From contig CAVZFD010000005.1 of assembly GCA_963774455.1 (NCBI GenBank), positions 992,001 to 1,056,000 of the forward strand: a stretch of 64,000 bases of DNA. Reading direction: 5' to 3'. Both the position numbers and the translations under genes were made by a program. How positions within the stretch are numbered: the stretch's first letter is position 1; each line of letters starts with the position of its first letter. The notes beneath the pieces were generated by a model. It was not told where the DNA came from and did no database searches. It saw nothing but the letters and a program-made list of their open reading frames with translations. Below are positions 48,739-58,800 of the stretch, in pieces. Origin of the DNA: DATFVA01 sp963774455. GTDB taxonomy: Bacteria; Bacteroidota; Ignavibacteria; Ignavibacteriales; Ignavibacteriaceae.

Positions 48739-50244
48739 TTAGAATCCTACCAAAGAAATAGAATATTTAGCCAGGTTTACTAATGGGGTAAAATAAATAC
48801 CAAGAATAAGTATGGGAGCCAGCAGAATAAGCAGCATAACGATATTGGCAAATGATACGTTTATTGCAGGCTTTTCTACCTCAACTCTAACAAGGTACAT
48901 ATTCTTAAGGACTTTAATATAGTAGTAAAGTGACACAACTGAATTCAGCAGGGCAATAACAGCCACAACAATCATCTTTGCATCAACAAGGGCGATGAAT
49001 AGATAAAGCTTGCCTATAAATCCGGCGGTGGGGGGAAGTCCTGTTAATGATACAAGGAAAATAGCCAGGGAGATTCCAAGCCAGGGGGAGGCATAGCCAA
49101 GGCCTTTATAATCATCTAGTTCCTCTGAGCCGATTTTGTTAGCTATAAGCATTACAACGAAGAAAGCACCGAGAGTCATAAAGGCATAAACACCGAAGTA
49201 AATGAGGATCGCCATCAGTCCCTGATTTGACAACACCGCAAGTCCAAGTAGGATATAACCGGCGTGAGCTATACTGGAATAAGCCAGCAGTCTCTTCATA
49301 TTACTCTGCCACAGGGCTGCAAAGTTACCAAGAGTCATCGTAAGGATTGAGATAACAATGAAGAATGATTTCCAATCGATCAGATTAATCAGATGCCAGT
49401 AGCCGTTCTGGTCGACACCGATTACAAAAGTTACCCTAATAAACCTTATCAGCAATGCAAAACCTGCAGCTTTGCTGGCTATTGACAAGTAAGCTGTTAT
49501 AGTAACAGGGGCACCTTCGTAAACGTCGGGAGTCCAGAAGTGAAACGGCGCAGCTGAGATCTTATAGCCAATGCCTGTGAATATCAGGAGTCCGGAAATC
49601 AGCATAGTCAGCGTATTATAGCTGCCGTTCTGCAGGATCAGGTTTATCTCATACATATTAGTCGATCCTGTCATTCCGTAAAGGAGTGAAATCCCGAACA
49701 GCATGATACCGCTGGCTACACTTCCATATATGATATATTTAAGTGAAGCCTCACTGTTCCTGAGTGAGGTTTTTGTAAAGCCTGCCAGGACATAAGAAGA
49801 TAATGAAACAAGTTCAAGCGAGAGGTAGATCAGGATCAAATCAGCGGCGGTTATCATAAAGAACATTCCGAGAATCATACCGAAGATCAGGCTGTAATAT
49901 TCCCCGTGCCGGTCCATACTCTGTTTTACTTCATCGGAATTAATGGAGAAGTAGACAATGAAGAGAGAAGAAAGGATTACAATCAGTTTAAAAAATGCCC
50001 CGAAGGAATCAACAGCAATTAATCCGGATCCGCCCTCAGGTTTGCTTGCGAAAGTGCTTAATCCAAACTGGTCGATAACAAAATAGCCTGCAACCAGCAG
50101 TCCCAAGAGTGAGATGAAAGGAAGGAGTTTCTTATTCTTATTCATTATCAGATCGGCGGTAACGAGGATAACGATAAAAGCCGAAATAATAATTTCTGGC
50201 TTAATCAGGTAGAGACTTTTAGTTATATAACTGAGATCCATCAT
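48739..50244 (-). CDS. nuoN: NADH-quinone oxidoreductase subunit N
   Basis: Antiporter-like membrane subunit of complex I (501 residues, about 14 membrane helices). Conserved features include LSLELVSLSSYVLAGF with a channel glutamate, KISAAPFHFWTPDVYEGAP with the lysine of the proton path, and LLAYSSIAHAGYILLG. It is the last gene of the nuo operon. No clear terminator is seen in the 69 bp before the divergently oriented reading of the isc promoter region; both units point the same way. Confidence 0.95.
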   Translation of the reverse strand: MMDLSYITKSLYLIKPEIIISAFIVILVTADLIMNKNKKLLPFISLLGLLVAGYFVIDQFGLSTFASKPEGGSGLIAVDSFGAFFKLIVILSSLFIVYFSINSDEVKQSMDRHGEYYSLIFGMILGMFFMITAADLILIYLSLELVSLSSYVLAGFTKTSLRNSEASLKYIIYGSVASGIMLFGISLLYGMTGSTNMYEINLILQNGSYNTLTMLISGLLIFTGIGYKISAAPFHFWTPDVYEGAPVTITAYLSIASKAAGFALLIRFIRVTFVIGVDQNGYWHLINLIDWKSFFIVISILTMTLGNFAALWQSNMKRLLAYSSIAHAGYILLGLAVLSNQGLMAILIYFGVYAFMTLGAFFVVMLIANKIGSEELDDYKGLGYASPWLGISLAIFLVSLTGLPPTAGFIGKLYLFIALVDAKMIVVAVIALLNSVVSLYYYIKVLKNMYLVRVEVEKPAINVSFANIVMLLILLAPILILGIYFTPLVNLAKYSISLVGF

Positions 50245-50266
50245 TTTTCAATTTCCGTTTAATATC

Positions 50267-51874
50267 TTAGAATGATGCAAACTGACTATAAACAGTCTGT
50301 GCATGCGCCATAAATTTAACCATAGCATTTACAGATGCATTCATAAGGTTCAGCATAGCTGAAGGGTATACTCCAAGGAATATAACTATTACCGCTAACG
50401 GTACGAGCATTGCGTATTCCCTGAAATTAAGGTCTTTAAGTGAAGACCATTTTTCTTTAAGGTTGCCAAGATAGACGCGCTGGAACGCCCAGAGCATATA
50501 GCCTGCACCGAGTAAAATACCCAGGGTAGAAATTATTGTAAGTACACGTATACTTTCGGTTCCGAATGCACCAAGGAATACAAACGCCTCGGAAACAAAC
50601 CCACTTAATCCAGGCAAACCGATTGCAGCAAAGAAGGCCAGGGTTGTGAATCCTGAATATATAGGCATCTGGTTTGCGAGTCCACCAAAGTCATCAAGAC
50701 CTCTTGTATGAGCACGATCATAAACAACACCTACAATTATGAAGAGCATTGCTGTGATTGTACCGTGGTTAAACATCTGGAGTACAGCTCCGGAGATACC
50801 GAGAGTATTAAGTGAAGCCATTCCGAGCATTACAAATCCCATGTGGGATACGGAGGAATACGCGATGAGTTTCTTGAAGTCTTTCTGGGCCATTGCACAA
50901 AGAGCACCGTAAATTATATTAATCATCCCGAAAAGGGCAATATACCATACAAGCTGCTGCGTGATTTCAGGAAATACCGGGAAGCAAACTCTCAAAATTC
51001 CGTATGTTCCCATTTTAAGAAGAACGCCCGCAAGTATCACGCTAATTGCTGTCGGGGCTTCAACGTGAGCATCGGGCAGCCAGGTGTGGAACGGGAACAT
51101 AGGAATTTTAATTGCAAAACCAATAAACAGGGCAATGTAAGCTATAAATCTAAGGTTGGAAGGATTCAGCGGCGAAAGAATACCTCCGGTTGTAAAATTA
51201 GTGGGATCCATCATAGATAGCATGTTGAATGTGAATACCCTTGTACCGTCGGCCATAGGTTCCATTGTACTGAAATAAAGACCAATCATAACGAGAAGGA
51301 TGAACACACTTCCAAGCAGTGTATAAAGGAAGAACTTTATAGCCGCATATTCTCTTCTTGGACCTCCCCAGATACCGATCAGGAAGTACATAGGAAGAAG
51401 CATCAGTTCCCAGAAAATATAGAACAGGAAGAAATCGAGTGCTACGAAAACTCCCATCATACCCGTATCGAGTAAAAGGAATAATGCGAAGTAACCTTTA
51501 ACCGACTTATTAATATTCCAGGAAGATAAAGTTGCCACAAATGTTATTATCGCTGTCAGCAGCACCATCGGAACGCTTAATCCGTCAATTCCCATGAAAT
51601 AGTCTATTTTGATTTTACCTATCCAGGCAAACCCGCTTATGTCAATCCATTTGAATTTTTCAATGAACTGGAATGACGAGGCATCGTTTATTCCTCCCGC
51701 TGCATAGTTATAATTGGCAAGTATAAGTACCGCCAGCACTAACTGGATGCTGGTCACTAACAGCGTTAAACTTTTTATTATCTGTGTTTGTGTCTTGGGG
51801 AGGAACATTATTACCAACATACCCAATACGGGGAGGAAGGTTATTAGCGAAAGAATAGGGAAGTTTTCCATCAT
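50267..51874 (-). CDS. nuoM: NADH-quinone oxidoreductase subunit M
   Basis: Antiporter-like proton-pumping subunit (535 residues) with about 14 membrane helices. Characteristic stretches are FYIFWELMLLPMYFLIGIWGG, KIPMFPFHTWLPDAHVEAPT (key lysine and histidines) and LIAYSSVSHMGFVMLG. Length and motifs are normal. It lies between nuoL and nuoN with short spacers. Confidence 0.96.
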   Translation of the reverse strand: MMENFPILSLITFLPVLGMLVIMFLPKTQTQIIKSLTLLVTSIQLVLAVLILANYNYAAGGINDASSFQFIEKFKWIDISGFAWIGKIKIDYFMGIDGLSVPMVLLTAIITFVATLSSWNINKSVKGYFALFLLLDTGMMGVFVALDFFLFYIFWELMLLPMYFLIGIWGGPRREYAAIKFFLYTLLGSVFILLVMIGLYFSTMEPMADGTRVFTFNMLSMMDPTNFTTGGILSPLNPSNLRFIAYIALFIGFAIKIPMFPFHTWLPDAHVEAPTAISVILAGVLLKMGTYGILRVCFPVFPEITQQLVWYIALFGMINIIYGALCAMAQKDFKKLIAYSSVSHMGFVMLGMASLNTLGISGAVLQMFNHGTITAMLFIIVGVVYDRAHTRGLDDFGGLANQMPIYSGFTTLAFFAAIGLPGLSGFVSEAFVFLGAFGTESIRVLTIISTLGILLGAGYMLWAFQRVYLGNLKEKWSSLKDLNFREYAMLVPLAVIVIFLGVYPSAMLNLMNASVNAMVKFMAHAQTVYSQFASF

Positions 51875-51895
51875 ATTACCTGATAAATTTCTACC

Positions 51896-54010
51896 TTAAA
51901 ATGACTTAAATAAAAACATTAAAATAACTAATGAGAATATCACCAATACTATATATGTCTGGACTTTACCCGTCTGGAAGCGACGGAATATCAATCCTAT
52001 GAATCCTGAGAGATACGCCATAAAGTTTACAAGTCCGTCAACCACAACATCATCGAATTTACCGCTGAACCTTGACAGAGCTTTTGTAACGGAGGCTGAA
52101 CCGTTTACAATACCGTCAATGAAGAATAAATCAAACCATGCGAGGAACCTGCTGAGTCCGATCGTTCCGGCAATAAAAGTAGCATCGTAGAGTTCATCGA
52201 AGTACCATTTATTATACGACAAAAGGTAAAGCGGCTTAAACTTTTCAGCAAGTTTATCAGCGCTGATCTTCTGCCATTGATACATTGAAAAAGCCAGCAG
52301 TATTCCAATACCGGCGAGAATTAATGAGAGGAACATTGCAGGGTAATGGACATGATGCATAGCCTCGGTATATGCTGAAGAGAAGATTACTTCAGGCTCT
52401 TCAACTTTGACTTCCTGTCCAATATCTGCCTTTATATCCGATTTCATAAAATCATAGCGTGCATTATTGGGGACGGAAAGTTCGGGAACTTTAACCCATT
52501 TCGATAAAAATGCTCCCGCATCCGGGTTAAAGGGATTCGGTGTATACCATATAAATATTGAGAGCATTGAAAGAACAACCAGCGGCATTGCCATAGCGAA
52601 TTTAGATTCGTGTGCATGATCGTATTTCTCCTGGTTGCGCGGTTTGCCGTGGAAAGTAAGAATCAGGAGTCTGAACATATAGAATGCGGTTAAGGCTGCT
52701 ACAAAAAATCCTACTACAGGGAAGAACCAGTTCCCAGTCAGAGAAGCAAAAGCATACGACCCGGCGAGAATTCCATCCTTACTCAGGAAGCCGGAGGTTA
52801 AAGGAATGCCTGAGATTGCAAGTGCTGAAATAAGGAATGAAGCATAGGTAATCGGCATCTTCTTTCTTAATCCGCCCATCTGGCTGATATCCTGTTCGTG
52901 GTGCATGGCATGTATTACCGAACCGGAATCAAGGAAGAGGCAGGCTTTGAAAAAAGCGTGAGTTATCAGGTGGAAGAATGCGAACTGATATGCCCCCACT
53001 CCTAAAGCCATTACCATATACCCGAGCTGACTAACAGTAGAGTATGCCAGAACTTTTTTAATGTCTGTTTGTGTCAGAGCGATCGTTGCGGGAATAAGAG
53101 CACTAAGCGCACCGATGATTGCAATAAAAAGGAGAGCATCACCGGTCAGCATCGTAAATACCCTGGTGACGAAGAAAACACCTGCTGCAACCATTGTTGC
53201 GGCATGGATAAGAGCGCTAACCGGGGTGGGACCTTCCATCGCGTCCGGCAGCCAGACATGGAGAGGGAACTGGGCTGACTTACCAATCGCACCGCAAAAG
53301 ATCAGTATTCCGGTTACCGTCAGCCAGAATTCACTGTTAAAAGGAAGCTGTCCGTTTGAGATAGCAAGAAATATCTTGCCGAATGTAAAAGTATGATATG
53401 TAGTGTATATTATTAAGATACCTGCCAGCATTCCAATGTCACCTATTCTGTTCACAATGAATGCTTTCTTGGCGGCATCAGACGCTGTTTTCTTCTCATA
53501 CCAGAAACCTATCAGCAGGTAGGATGATATTCCTACAAGCTCCCAGAAGATATACATCATAAAGAAATTATGTGTTAAAACTATCCCACTCATTGAGAAA
53601 GTGAATAAACCGAGATAAGCAAAGTACCTGCCGTATCTTTTATCGCCTTCCATATAAATAATCGAGAAACTGTGAACAAGGATGCTAATAAGGAAGACAA
53701 CTGCAATCATAATTACTGAAATATTATCAAGAAGCAGACCCAGGTCTATCCTCAAATCTCCGATTAAAGGAAGATTACCAAGGTTAATCCAGGTAAATTC
53801 AGCAGTTATGGGTTCACTTCCGGGAGAAGAAAGTTTAACTGCCGCAATAATTATCGTAAACACAAACGCAAGCAATACTGCAAATATTTCGAACCAGTAA
53901 GCAGCCTTAAATTTCTTTCCGAAAAACAATGCTACAGTAAAACCGAGCAGTGGAAGGAAAAGAACTGCAGTTGCAAGCTGTATTAAAGTTGATTCTGCCA
54001 TACTATTCAA
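51896..54010 (-). CDS. nuoL: NADH-quinone oxidoreductase subunit L
   Basis: Distal antiporter-like subunit (704 residues) with the long lateral C-terminal helix typical of NuoL. Motifs include MMYIFWELVGISSYLLIGFWYE, KSAQFPLHVWLPDAMEGPTPVSALIHAATMVAAGVFF and VLAYSTVSQLGYM. An insert of about 90 residues near 470-560 (with VPELSVPNNARYDF) is rich in charged residues and probably lies outside the membrane. It overlaps nuoK by 4 bp. Confidence 0.96.
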   Translation of the reverse strand: MNSMAESTLIQLATAVLFLPLLGFTVALFFGKKFKAAYWFEIFAVLLAFVFTIIIAAVKLSSPGSEPITAEFTWINLGNLPLIGDLRIDLGLLLDNISVIMIAVVFLISILVHSFSIIYMEGDKRYGRYFAYLGLFTFSMSGIVLTHNFFMMYIFWELVGISSYLLIGFWYEKKTASDAAKKAFIVNRIGDIGMLAGILIIYTTYHTFTFGKIFLAISNGQLPFNSEFWLTVTGILIFCGAIGKSAQFPLHVWLPDAMEGPTPVSALIHAATMVAAGVFFVTRVFTMLTGDALLFIAIIGALSALIPATIALTQTDIKKVLAYSTVSQLGYMVMALGVGAYQFAFFHLITHAFFKACLFLDSGSVIHAMHHEQDISQMGGLRKKMPITYASFLISALAISGIPLTSGFLSKDGILAGSYAFASLTGNWFFPVVGFFVAALTAFYMFRLLILTFHGKPRNQEKYDHAHESKFAMAMPLVVLSMLSIFIWYTPNPFNPDAGAFLSKWVKVPELSVPNNARYDFMKSDIKADIGQEVKVEEPEVIFSSAYTEAMHHVHYPAMFLSLILAGIGILLAFSMYQWQKISADKLAEKFKPLYLLSYNKWYFDELYDATFIAGTIGLSRFLAWFDLFFIDGIVNGSASVTKALSRFSGKFDDVVVDGLVNFMAYLSGFIGLIFRRFQTGKVQTYIVLVIFSLVILMFLFKSF

Positions 54011-54318
54011 TCTTTCAGTCTGTCTATTTCATCAACATTAACGGTTGAGAAGGTTTTATAAATATTTAGTACTATTGCCAGGGCAATTGCGGCCTCGGCT
54101 GCAGCCAGCACAATTATGAATAATGCCATAACCTGACCATTGTATCCGAAATTGCCGAATTTTGAAAAAGCGATGAAATTTATGTTTGCAGCGTTTAATA
54201 TCAGTTCAACACCCATCAGAACCATTACTGCATTCCTCCTGGTAATGACACCGAAAATGCCCATTGAGAAGAGCAGAACACTAATTATTAAAAAATGATT
54301 AAGACCTATGTTTTCCAT
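54007..54318 (-). CDS. nuoK: NADH-quinone oxidoreductase subunit K
   Basis: Small membrane subunit (103 residues, three helices). GVELILNAANINFIAFS and AAAEAAIALAIVLNIYK carry the two conserved membrane glutamates of the proton path. It lies between nuoJ and nuoL, 3 bp after the former. Confidence 0.96.
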   Translation of the reverse strand: MENIGLNHFLIISVLLFSMGIFGVITRRNAVMVLMGVELILNAANINFIAFSKFGNFGYNGQVMALFIIVLAAAEAAIALAIVLNIYKTFSTVNVDEIDRLKD

Positions 54319-54321
54319 AAT

Positions 54322-54810
54322 TTACCTGCGAGCTATTGAAGCTGCTCCTAATAATGCTATTAAAAGAATAATTCCCAGAAGTTCGAACACTATTACATAT
54401 TCCTGGAGAAGCAAAGTGCCGATTGTACCTGCATCAGGAAGCGGAATATTTGCGGGAAGGACTTTCCAGTTTGTATTTACCGCAGAGGATAAGAGGAGTC
54501 CTGACAACAACCCCACACCTATTGCAGCCGGCAGCATCTGCATTGTTCCTGTTTTTATCTGAACATTCGTGATTTTATTTGTAAGCATCACGCCGAATAT
54601 CAGCAGTATGAGGATTCCGCCTACGTAGACAATGAGCTGTACTATTGCAACAAAATCTGCCCCCAGCAGAACGTAGATCCCCGCTACACCGAAGAATGTG
54701 AACAACAAAAAGAAAGCAGAATGAACAATATTCCTTGTTGTCACAACGAAGAATGCAGATATCAGTGTTACTGCTGCGAACAGATAAAAGATTATGTCGT
54801 AAATATTCAT
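54322..54810 (-). CDS. nuoJ: NADH-quinone oxidoreductase subunit J
   Basis: Membrane subunit of 162 residues with five helices. The conserved segment FFGVAGIYVLLGADFVAIVQLIVYVGGILILLIFGVML contains the helix-3 region linked to the quinone site. Length is normal. It sits 16 bp after nuoI. Confidence 0.95.
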   Translation of the reverse strand: MNIYDIIFYLFAAVTLISAFFVVTTRNIVHSAFFLLFTFFGVAGIYVLLGADFVAIVQLIVYVGGILILLIFGVMLTNKITNVQIKTGTMQMLPAAIGVGLLSGLLLSSAVNTNWKVLPANIPLPDAGTIGTLLLQEYVIVFELLGIILLIALLGAASIARR

Positions 54811-54826
54811 TTTAAAATATCTTTAT

Positions 54827-55495
54827 TTAATTAGCGCTTCCGGAATTATCCGGTGGTATGTTTTCTTTTTTATTTTCATCTCTTGACGCAGCCTTAGGTT
54901 CATTTCCCGGTACCGTTTTAGGTGCAGGTTTGGGCTCAGTCTTTGGCGCGGCTTTAGCTGACGCTGCTTTTTCGGCTGCTGCCGCTGCTTTCTGGGCAGC
55001 TTTCTCGGCCTCGAGCTTTGCGTAATTAACTTTCTTCTCTTCTATCTCCAGAGATGTAAGTGTCACGAAGTTATATACAAGCTTGCTCCTGTCATATTCG
55101 GAAAACTCATAGACATCCGTCATATATATACATTCGGTAGGACAGGGGAATACGCAAAGTTGGCAGTAGCAGCATTTTGCAATATCTATATTAAATTTAG
55201 TTACCCACAGAGCCTTCTTCTTACCATTGGAAGTTTTCCCAAGATCTTCAGTAGGGAGGCTCTTAACTGTTTCAATTTCGATACAATTAACGGGACAAGC
55301 TCTTGCACACTGGTCGCAGCCAATGCAGTCATCCATATTAACATATAGCCGGTTGCGTTCTCTTTCGGGAAGTTCGGGTCTTACGTCGGGATACTGAATA
55401 GTCACAGCAGGAACGAACATATGCTTAAATGTTACTTTCATTCCTATCAGAACAGTAACAACTCCAGTCCAGATATTTTCAAGATATTGTTTCAT
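54827..55495 (-). CDS. nuoI: NADH-quinone oxidoreductase subunit I with Ala/Lys/Pro-rich tail
   Basis: Peripheral-arm subunit carrying two 4Fe-4S clusters. The ligands are CIGCDQCARAC (57, 60, 63, 67) and CCYCQLCVFPC (108, 111, 114, 118), with Cys122 and Cys71 completing the pattern. Residues from about 155 to 222 form an unusual low-complexity tail rich in Ala, Lys, Glu and Pro, which is not needed for the ferredoxin fold. The tail may bind a partner protein in place of the absent NADH module. Confidence 0.95.
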   Translation of the reverse strand: MKQYLENIWTGVVTVLIGMKVTFKHMFVPAVTIQYPDVRPELPERERNRLYVNMDDCIGCDQCARACPVNCIEIETVKSLPTEDLGKTSNGKKKALWVTKFNIDIAKCCYCQLCVFPCPTECIYMTDVYEFSEYDRSKLVYNFVTLTSLEIEEKKVNYAKLEAEKAAQKAAAAAEKAASAKAAPKTEPKPAPKTVPGNEPKAASRDENKKENIPPDNSGSAN

Positions 55496-55499
55496 ATTT

Positions 55500-56573
55500 T
55501 TAAAGTACTGTTATTAAGCCGACAATTAAAAGATCAACAAAAGCGATCGGAATTAAATATTTCCAGCATAAGGCCATCAGCTGGTCTACACGCAGTCTTG
55601 GTAAAGTCCATCTCAGCCACATCTGCACGAATACAAAGAAGATTCCTTTTGCTGTGAACCAGAAAAATTGTTCAAACGGAACAAGCCAGTGAATTCCGAG
55701 GGTATTACCCAGGTAGCCGAAAGGCGATTGAAATCCTCCGAAAAATATTGCTGACACGATGGCTGAAACCGCAAACATATTTGCATATTCAGCCAGGAAG
55801 AACATTGCGAACTTCATCCCTGAATACTCCGTATGGTAGCCTGCAACCAGTTCTGATTCAGCTTCGGGTATATCAAAGGGCGTTCTGTTTACTTCAGCAA
55901 GTGAAGACAAATAGATAACAACAAATGCAACGATCATCAAAGGAATGAAAATAAACTTGCTGATGCCTAATTCAGGACCACCGAAAATAATCCAATTCCA
56001 GAAATACCCCGTCTGCATTTCACTTAATGTATAAAGATTAAGCGTGCCGGTAATCATAACTATTGTAAGGATAACAAGCATAGTCGGAATCTCATAGCTG
56101 ATAATCTGAGCTGCAGATCTCATTGCCCCGAGCAGGGAATATTTATTATTCGATGCCCAGCCCGCCATAAGAATACCGGCAACCACCAAGCCTGATACAG
56201 CTACTATATAGAAAAGTCCCAAATCAATATTAGCCCCGATGAAAGCTCCCGAGAAAGGTATTGCTGCAAATACCGCATAACTTCCGGCGAATACCAGGGC
56301 CGGAGCGATATTGAAAAGCGGCTTATCGGTGCCTTCCGGAACTATATCTTCTTTTTGGACCAGCTTTAATATATCTGCTACAGTCTGAAGAATCCCGTGG
56401 TAGCCTACTCTCATAGGTCCAAGCCTGTCCTGCATATGTGCCGAAACTTTTCTTTCCAGCAGCACTGCAAAGAGTGCGAAGGGGAGAATGAAAACAAAAA
56501 GCGGCAGGAGGCTCATTATAAATGCTGATAATGGGGCGCTACCTGTCCAGTTATAGAGGTAATCGTAAATCAT
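55500..56573 (-). CDS. nuoH: NADH-quinone oxidoreductase subunit H
   Basis: Membrane subunit (357 residues, eight helices) forming much of the quinone chamber. Motifs are ERKVSAHMQDRLGPMRVGYHGILQ, SLAEVNRTPFDIPEAESELVAGYHTEYSG and LRWTLPRLRVDQLMALCWK. It overlaps nuoD by 4 bp. All family landmarks are intact. Confidence 0.97.
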   Translation of the reverse strand: MIYDYLYNWTGSAPLSAFIMSLLPLFVFILPFALFAVLLERKVSAHMQDRLGPMRVGYHGILQTVADILKLVQKEDIVPEGTDKPLFNIAPALVFAGSYAVFAAIPFSGAFIGANIDLGLFYIVAVSGLVVAGILMAGWASNNKYSLLGAMRSAAQIISYEIPTMLVILTIVMITGTLNLYTLSEMQTGYFWNWIIFGGPELGISKFIFIPLMIVAFVVIYLSSLAEVNRTPFDIPEAESELVAGYHTEYSGMKFAMFFLAEYANMFAVSAIVSAIFFGGFQSPFGYLGNTLGIHWLVPFEQFFWFTAKGIFFVFVQMWLRWTLPRLRVDQLMALCWKYLIPIAFVDLLIVGLITVL

Positions 56574-57718
56574 CTGTCGACCTCTCCTAATACAATATCG
56601 ATACTACCCAGAATTGCAATTACATCAGCAATCATATGTCCTTTACAGAGTTCGTTCATAATTCCAAGGTGTACAAAAGACGGACCTCTAACTTTAATTC
56701 TGAAAGGATTCACAGTGCCATTGCTGATGATAAAATAACCTAATTCGCCGCGCGGGTTCTCAACACGAGCATAAACCTGTCCTACCGGGGGCTTTATTCT
56801 TTTTGGGATAGCCGCAGCAACATCTCCTTCGGGAATCTGGTTGAGGGCCTGTTCAAGAATCCTCAGGCTTTCTTCCATTTCAAGTACTCTCATATAATAC
56901 CTGTCCCAGCAGTCGCCTACAGTACCCATTTCGCCTTTGCCTACAGGGATATCAAAATCAAACTTGTCATAGACTGAATAAGGATCATCTTTCCTGAGAT
57001 CCCATTTCATTCCGCTGGCTCTAAGGTTGGGTCCCGAGATGCCGAAGTTAACCGCTGTCTCGAGGGGCAGAACTCCTACATTGGCAGTCCTCTCAATAAA
57101 GATTCTGTTCGCCGTAAGTAGATCGTTAAGTTCTTTGATCTTCGGCCTGAAGTAGGGGATGAATTCCTTTGCAAGTCTCACAAAATCAGGATGAAGATCG
57201 TGCGAAAGTCCTCCCGGCCAGATATAATTATAAAGAAGCCTTGCCCCTGAAACCAGTTCGAAAAGACTCAGAATTTTCTCACGATCCCTGAAGCAGAAAA
57301 GGAAGGGGGTCATTGCGCCGATGTCTGCACCGTAAGTACCAAGAGCGACAAGGTGAGAAGCTATCCTCTGAAATTCCCCCATTATAACACGAATATATTC
57401 AACCCGTTCCGGTACTTCAATTCCCAATAATTTCTCAACCGCCACAGCGTAGCCAAATTCATTATACATAGAAGCCAGGTAATCCATCCTGTCGGTATAG
57501 GGAACAACCTGGGGATAAGTCATAGCTTCTGCATGTTTCTCAAAACAGCGGTGGAGATAACCAATATGAGGCTGACATTGTTCTATTATCTCACCATTAA
57601 GAGTAAGTTCCAGTCTCAGCACTCCGTGAGTAGAAGGATGCTGAGGTCCCATGTTCAGAACCATCTCTTCAGTTCTTACACCATTAGGGTTTATTTCTTT
57701 TTGTTCTTCAACAATCAT
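56570..57718 (-). CDS. nuoD: NADH-quinone oxidoreductase subunit D
   Basis: The 49-kDa subunit homologue (382 residues), lining the quinone pocket and related to NiFe hydrogenase large subunits. Features are NMGPQHPSTHGVLRLEL (quinone histidine), CFEKHAEAMTYPQVVPYTDRMDY and GDCWDRYYMRVLEMEES. It has the C-terminal Asp-Arg end typical of processed relatives (EVDR). It is separate from nuoC, not fused. Confidence 0.97.
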   Translation of the reverse strand: MIVEEQKEINPNGVRTEEMVLNMGPQHPSTHGVLRLELTLNGEIIEQCQPHIGYLHRCFEKHAEAMTYPQVVPYTDRMDYLASMYNEFGYAVAVEKLLGIEVPERVEYIRVIMGEFQRIASHLVALGTYGADIGAMTPFLFCFRDREKILSLFELVSGARLLYNYIWPGGLSHDLHPDFVRLAKEFIPYFRPKIKELNDLLTANRIFIERTANVGVLPLETAVNFGISGPNLRASGMKWDLRKDDPYSVYDKFDFDIPVGKGEMGTVGDCWDRYYMRVLEMEESLRILEQALNQIPEGDVAAAIPKRIKPPVGQVYARVENPRGELGYFIISNGTVNPFRIKVRGPSFVHLGIMNELCKGHMIADVIAILGSIDIVLGEVDR

Positions 57719-57760
57719 TATTCAGATTCCAAAAACGATTATTTCATTATAAATAATTTC

Positions 57761-58291
57761 TTAGTAAGGAACTTTCATGCCCTTATAGAATTCGGGATTC
57801 TTATAGTCTTTTCTTAACGGATGCCCTGCTTCCCAGTCATAAGGCATGAGTATTCTTCTTAAGTCGGGGTGATTAAGAAAAATAAAACCTAACAGGTCAT
57901 AAGCCTCTCTCTCGTGCCAGTCAGCGCATCTCCATATTTCTGCAACGGATTCAAGATCAGGATTTTCCCTCGGAACAGAAACTTTGAGTACAACTTTATG
58001 CCTCAGCGAAGTTGACTCCAGGTGATAGAACACGCTTAAAGTACCACCGGTTTCAGTAAAAGTACCGTCTTCAGAAGTTTTCTTTTCCCCGTTGTTATCA
58101 TCAACGCCTGACAGGTTCATCAGGCTATCAAAGAGCAGCTCCTCTGTATCTCTAAGGAAAAGACAGACATTGTTTATTACACCTGGTGCTACTGAAAAAT
58201 AAGATTCAACCGGCTGATCTGTAACAAGATCACTTACAGCATCGCCGAATCTGCTTTTCAGAATTTCGAAAATTTCTTCTGTGGATTTCAT
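57761..58291 (-). CDS. nuoC: NADH-quinone oxidoreductase subunit C
   Basis: The 30-kDa subunit homologue (176 residues) of the peripheral arm. HEREAYDLLGFIFLNHPDLRRILMPYDWEAGHPLRKDY is the family signature near the C-terminus. An insert with DDNNGEKKTSEDGTFTETGG (near 70-90) is charged and variable. It overlaps nuoB by 4 bp; 42 bp separate it from nuoD. Confidence 0.95.
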   Translation of the reverse strand: MKSTEEIFEILKSRFGDAVSDLVTDQPVESYFSVAPGVINNVCLFLRDTEELLFDSLMNLSGVDDNNGEKKTSEDGTFTETGGTLSVFYHLESTSLRHKVVLKVSVPRENPDLESVAEIWRCADWHEREAYDLLGFIFLNHPDLRRILMPYDWEAGHPLRKDYKNPEFYKGMKVPY

Positions 58292-58779
58292 GCTGATTTC
58301 TTTACTATAGATTCATTACGGATTTTTTCCTGCAGTTTTAAAAGTCCCTCTAATAAAGCTTCAGGGCGGGGAGGACATCCGGGAACATAAACATCAACCG
58401 GTATAACTCTGTCAACTCCTTTTAACACATGGTAGCCGTGTTCCCAGTAAGGTCCGCCGCAGTTCGAGCAGCTTCCCATTGAGATAACATACTTGGGATC
58501 AGGCATTTGTTCATACAATCTCTTTACACGCAGAGCCATTTTAAGTGTTACAGTTCCGGAAATAATTATTACATCTGACTGACGGGGAGAAGGGCGGGGA
58601 ATAACGCCGAACCTGTCGAAATCATAATGTGAGGCGGAGGTAGCCATCATTTCAATTGCACAACAGGCCAGTCCAAAACCGACCTGCCAGACAGATGAAA
58701 GTCTGGCCCAGTTTAAAAGATCCTCAACTTTTGTTACAACTATATTTCCGTCGTTTAATTGTTTGTCTAGTAGTCCCAT
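58288..58779 (-). CDS. nuoB: NADH-quinone oxidoreductase subunit B
   Basis: Carries the terminal N2 4Fe-4S cluster that reduces quinone (163 residues). Ligands are the adjacent cysteines of GLACCAIEM (39, 40), Cys104 in GSCSNCGGPYW and Cys135 in PGCPPRPE. It is the second gene of the operon, 21 bp after nuoA. Confidence 0.97.
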   Translation of the reverse strand: MGLLDKQLNDGNIVVTKVEDLLNWARLSSVWQVGFGLACCAIEMMATSASHYDFDRFGVIPRPSPRQSDVIIISGTVTLKMALRVKRLYEQMPDPKYVISMGSCSNCGGPYWEHGYHVLKGVDRVIPVDVYVPGCPPRPEALLEGLLKLQEKIRNESIVKKSA

Positions 58780-58800
58780 TTTCGTTTTCTATAAATAATG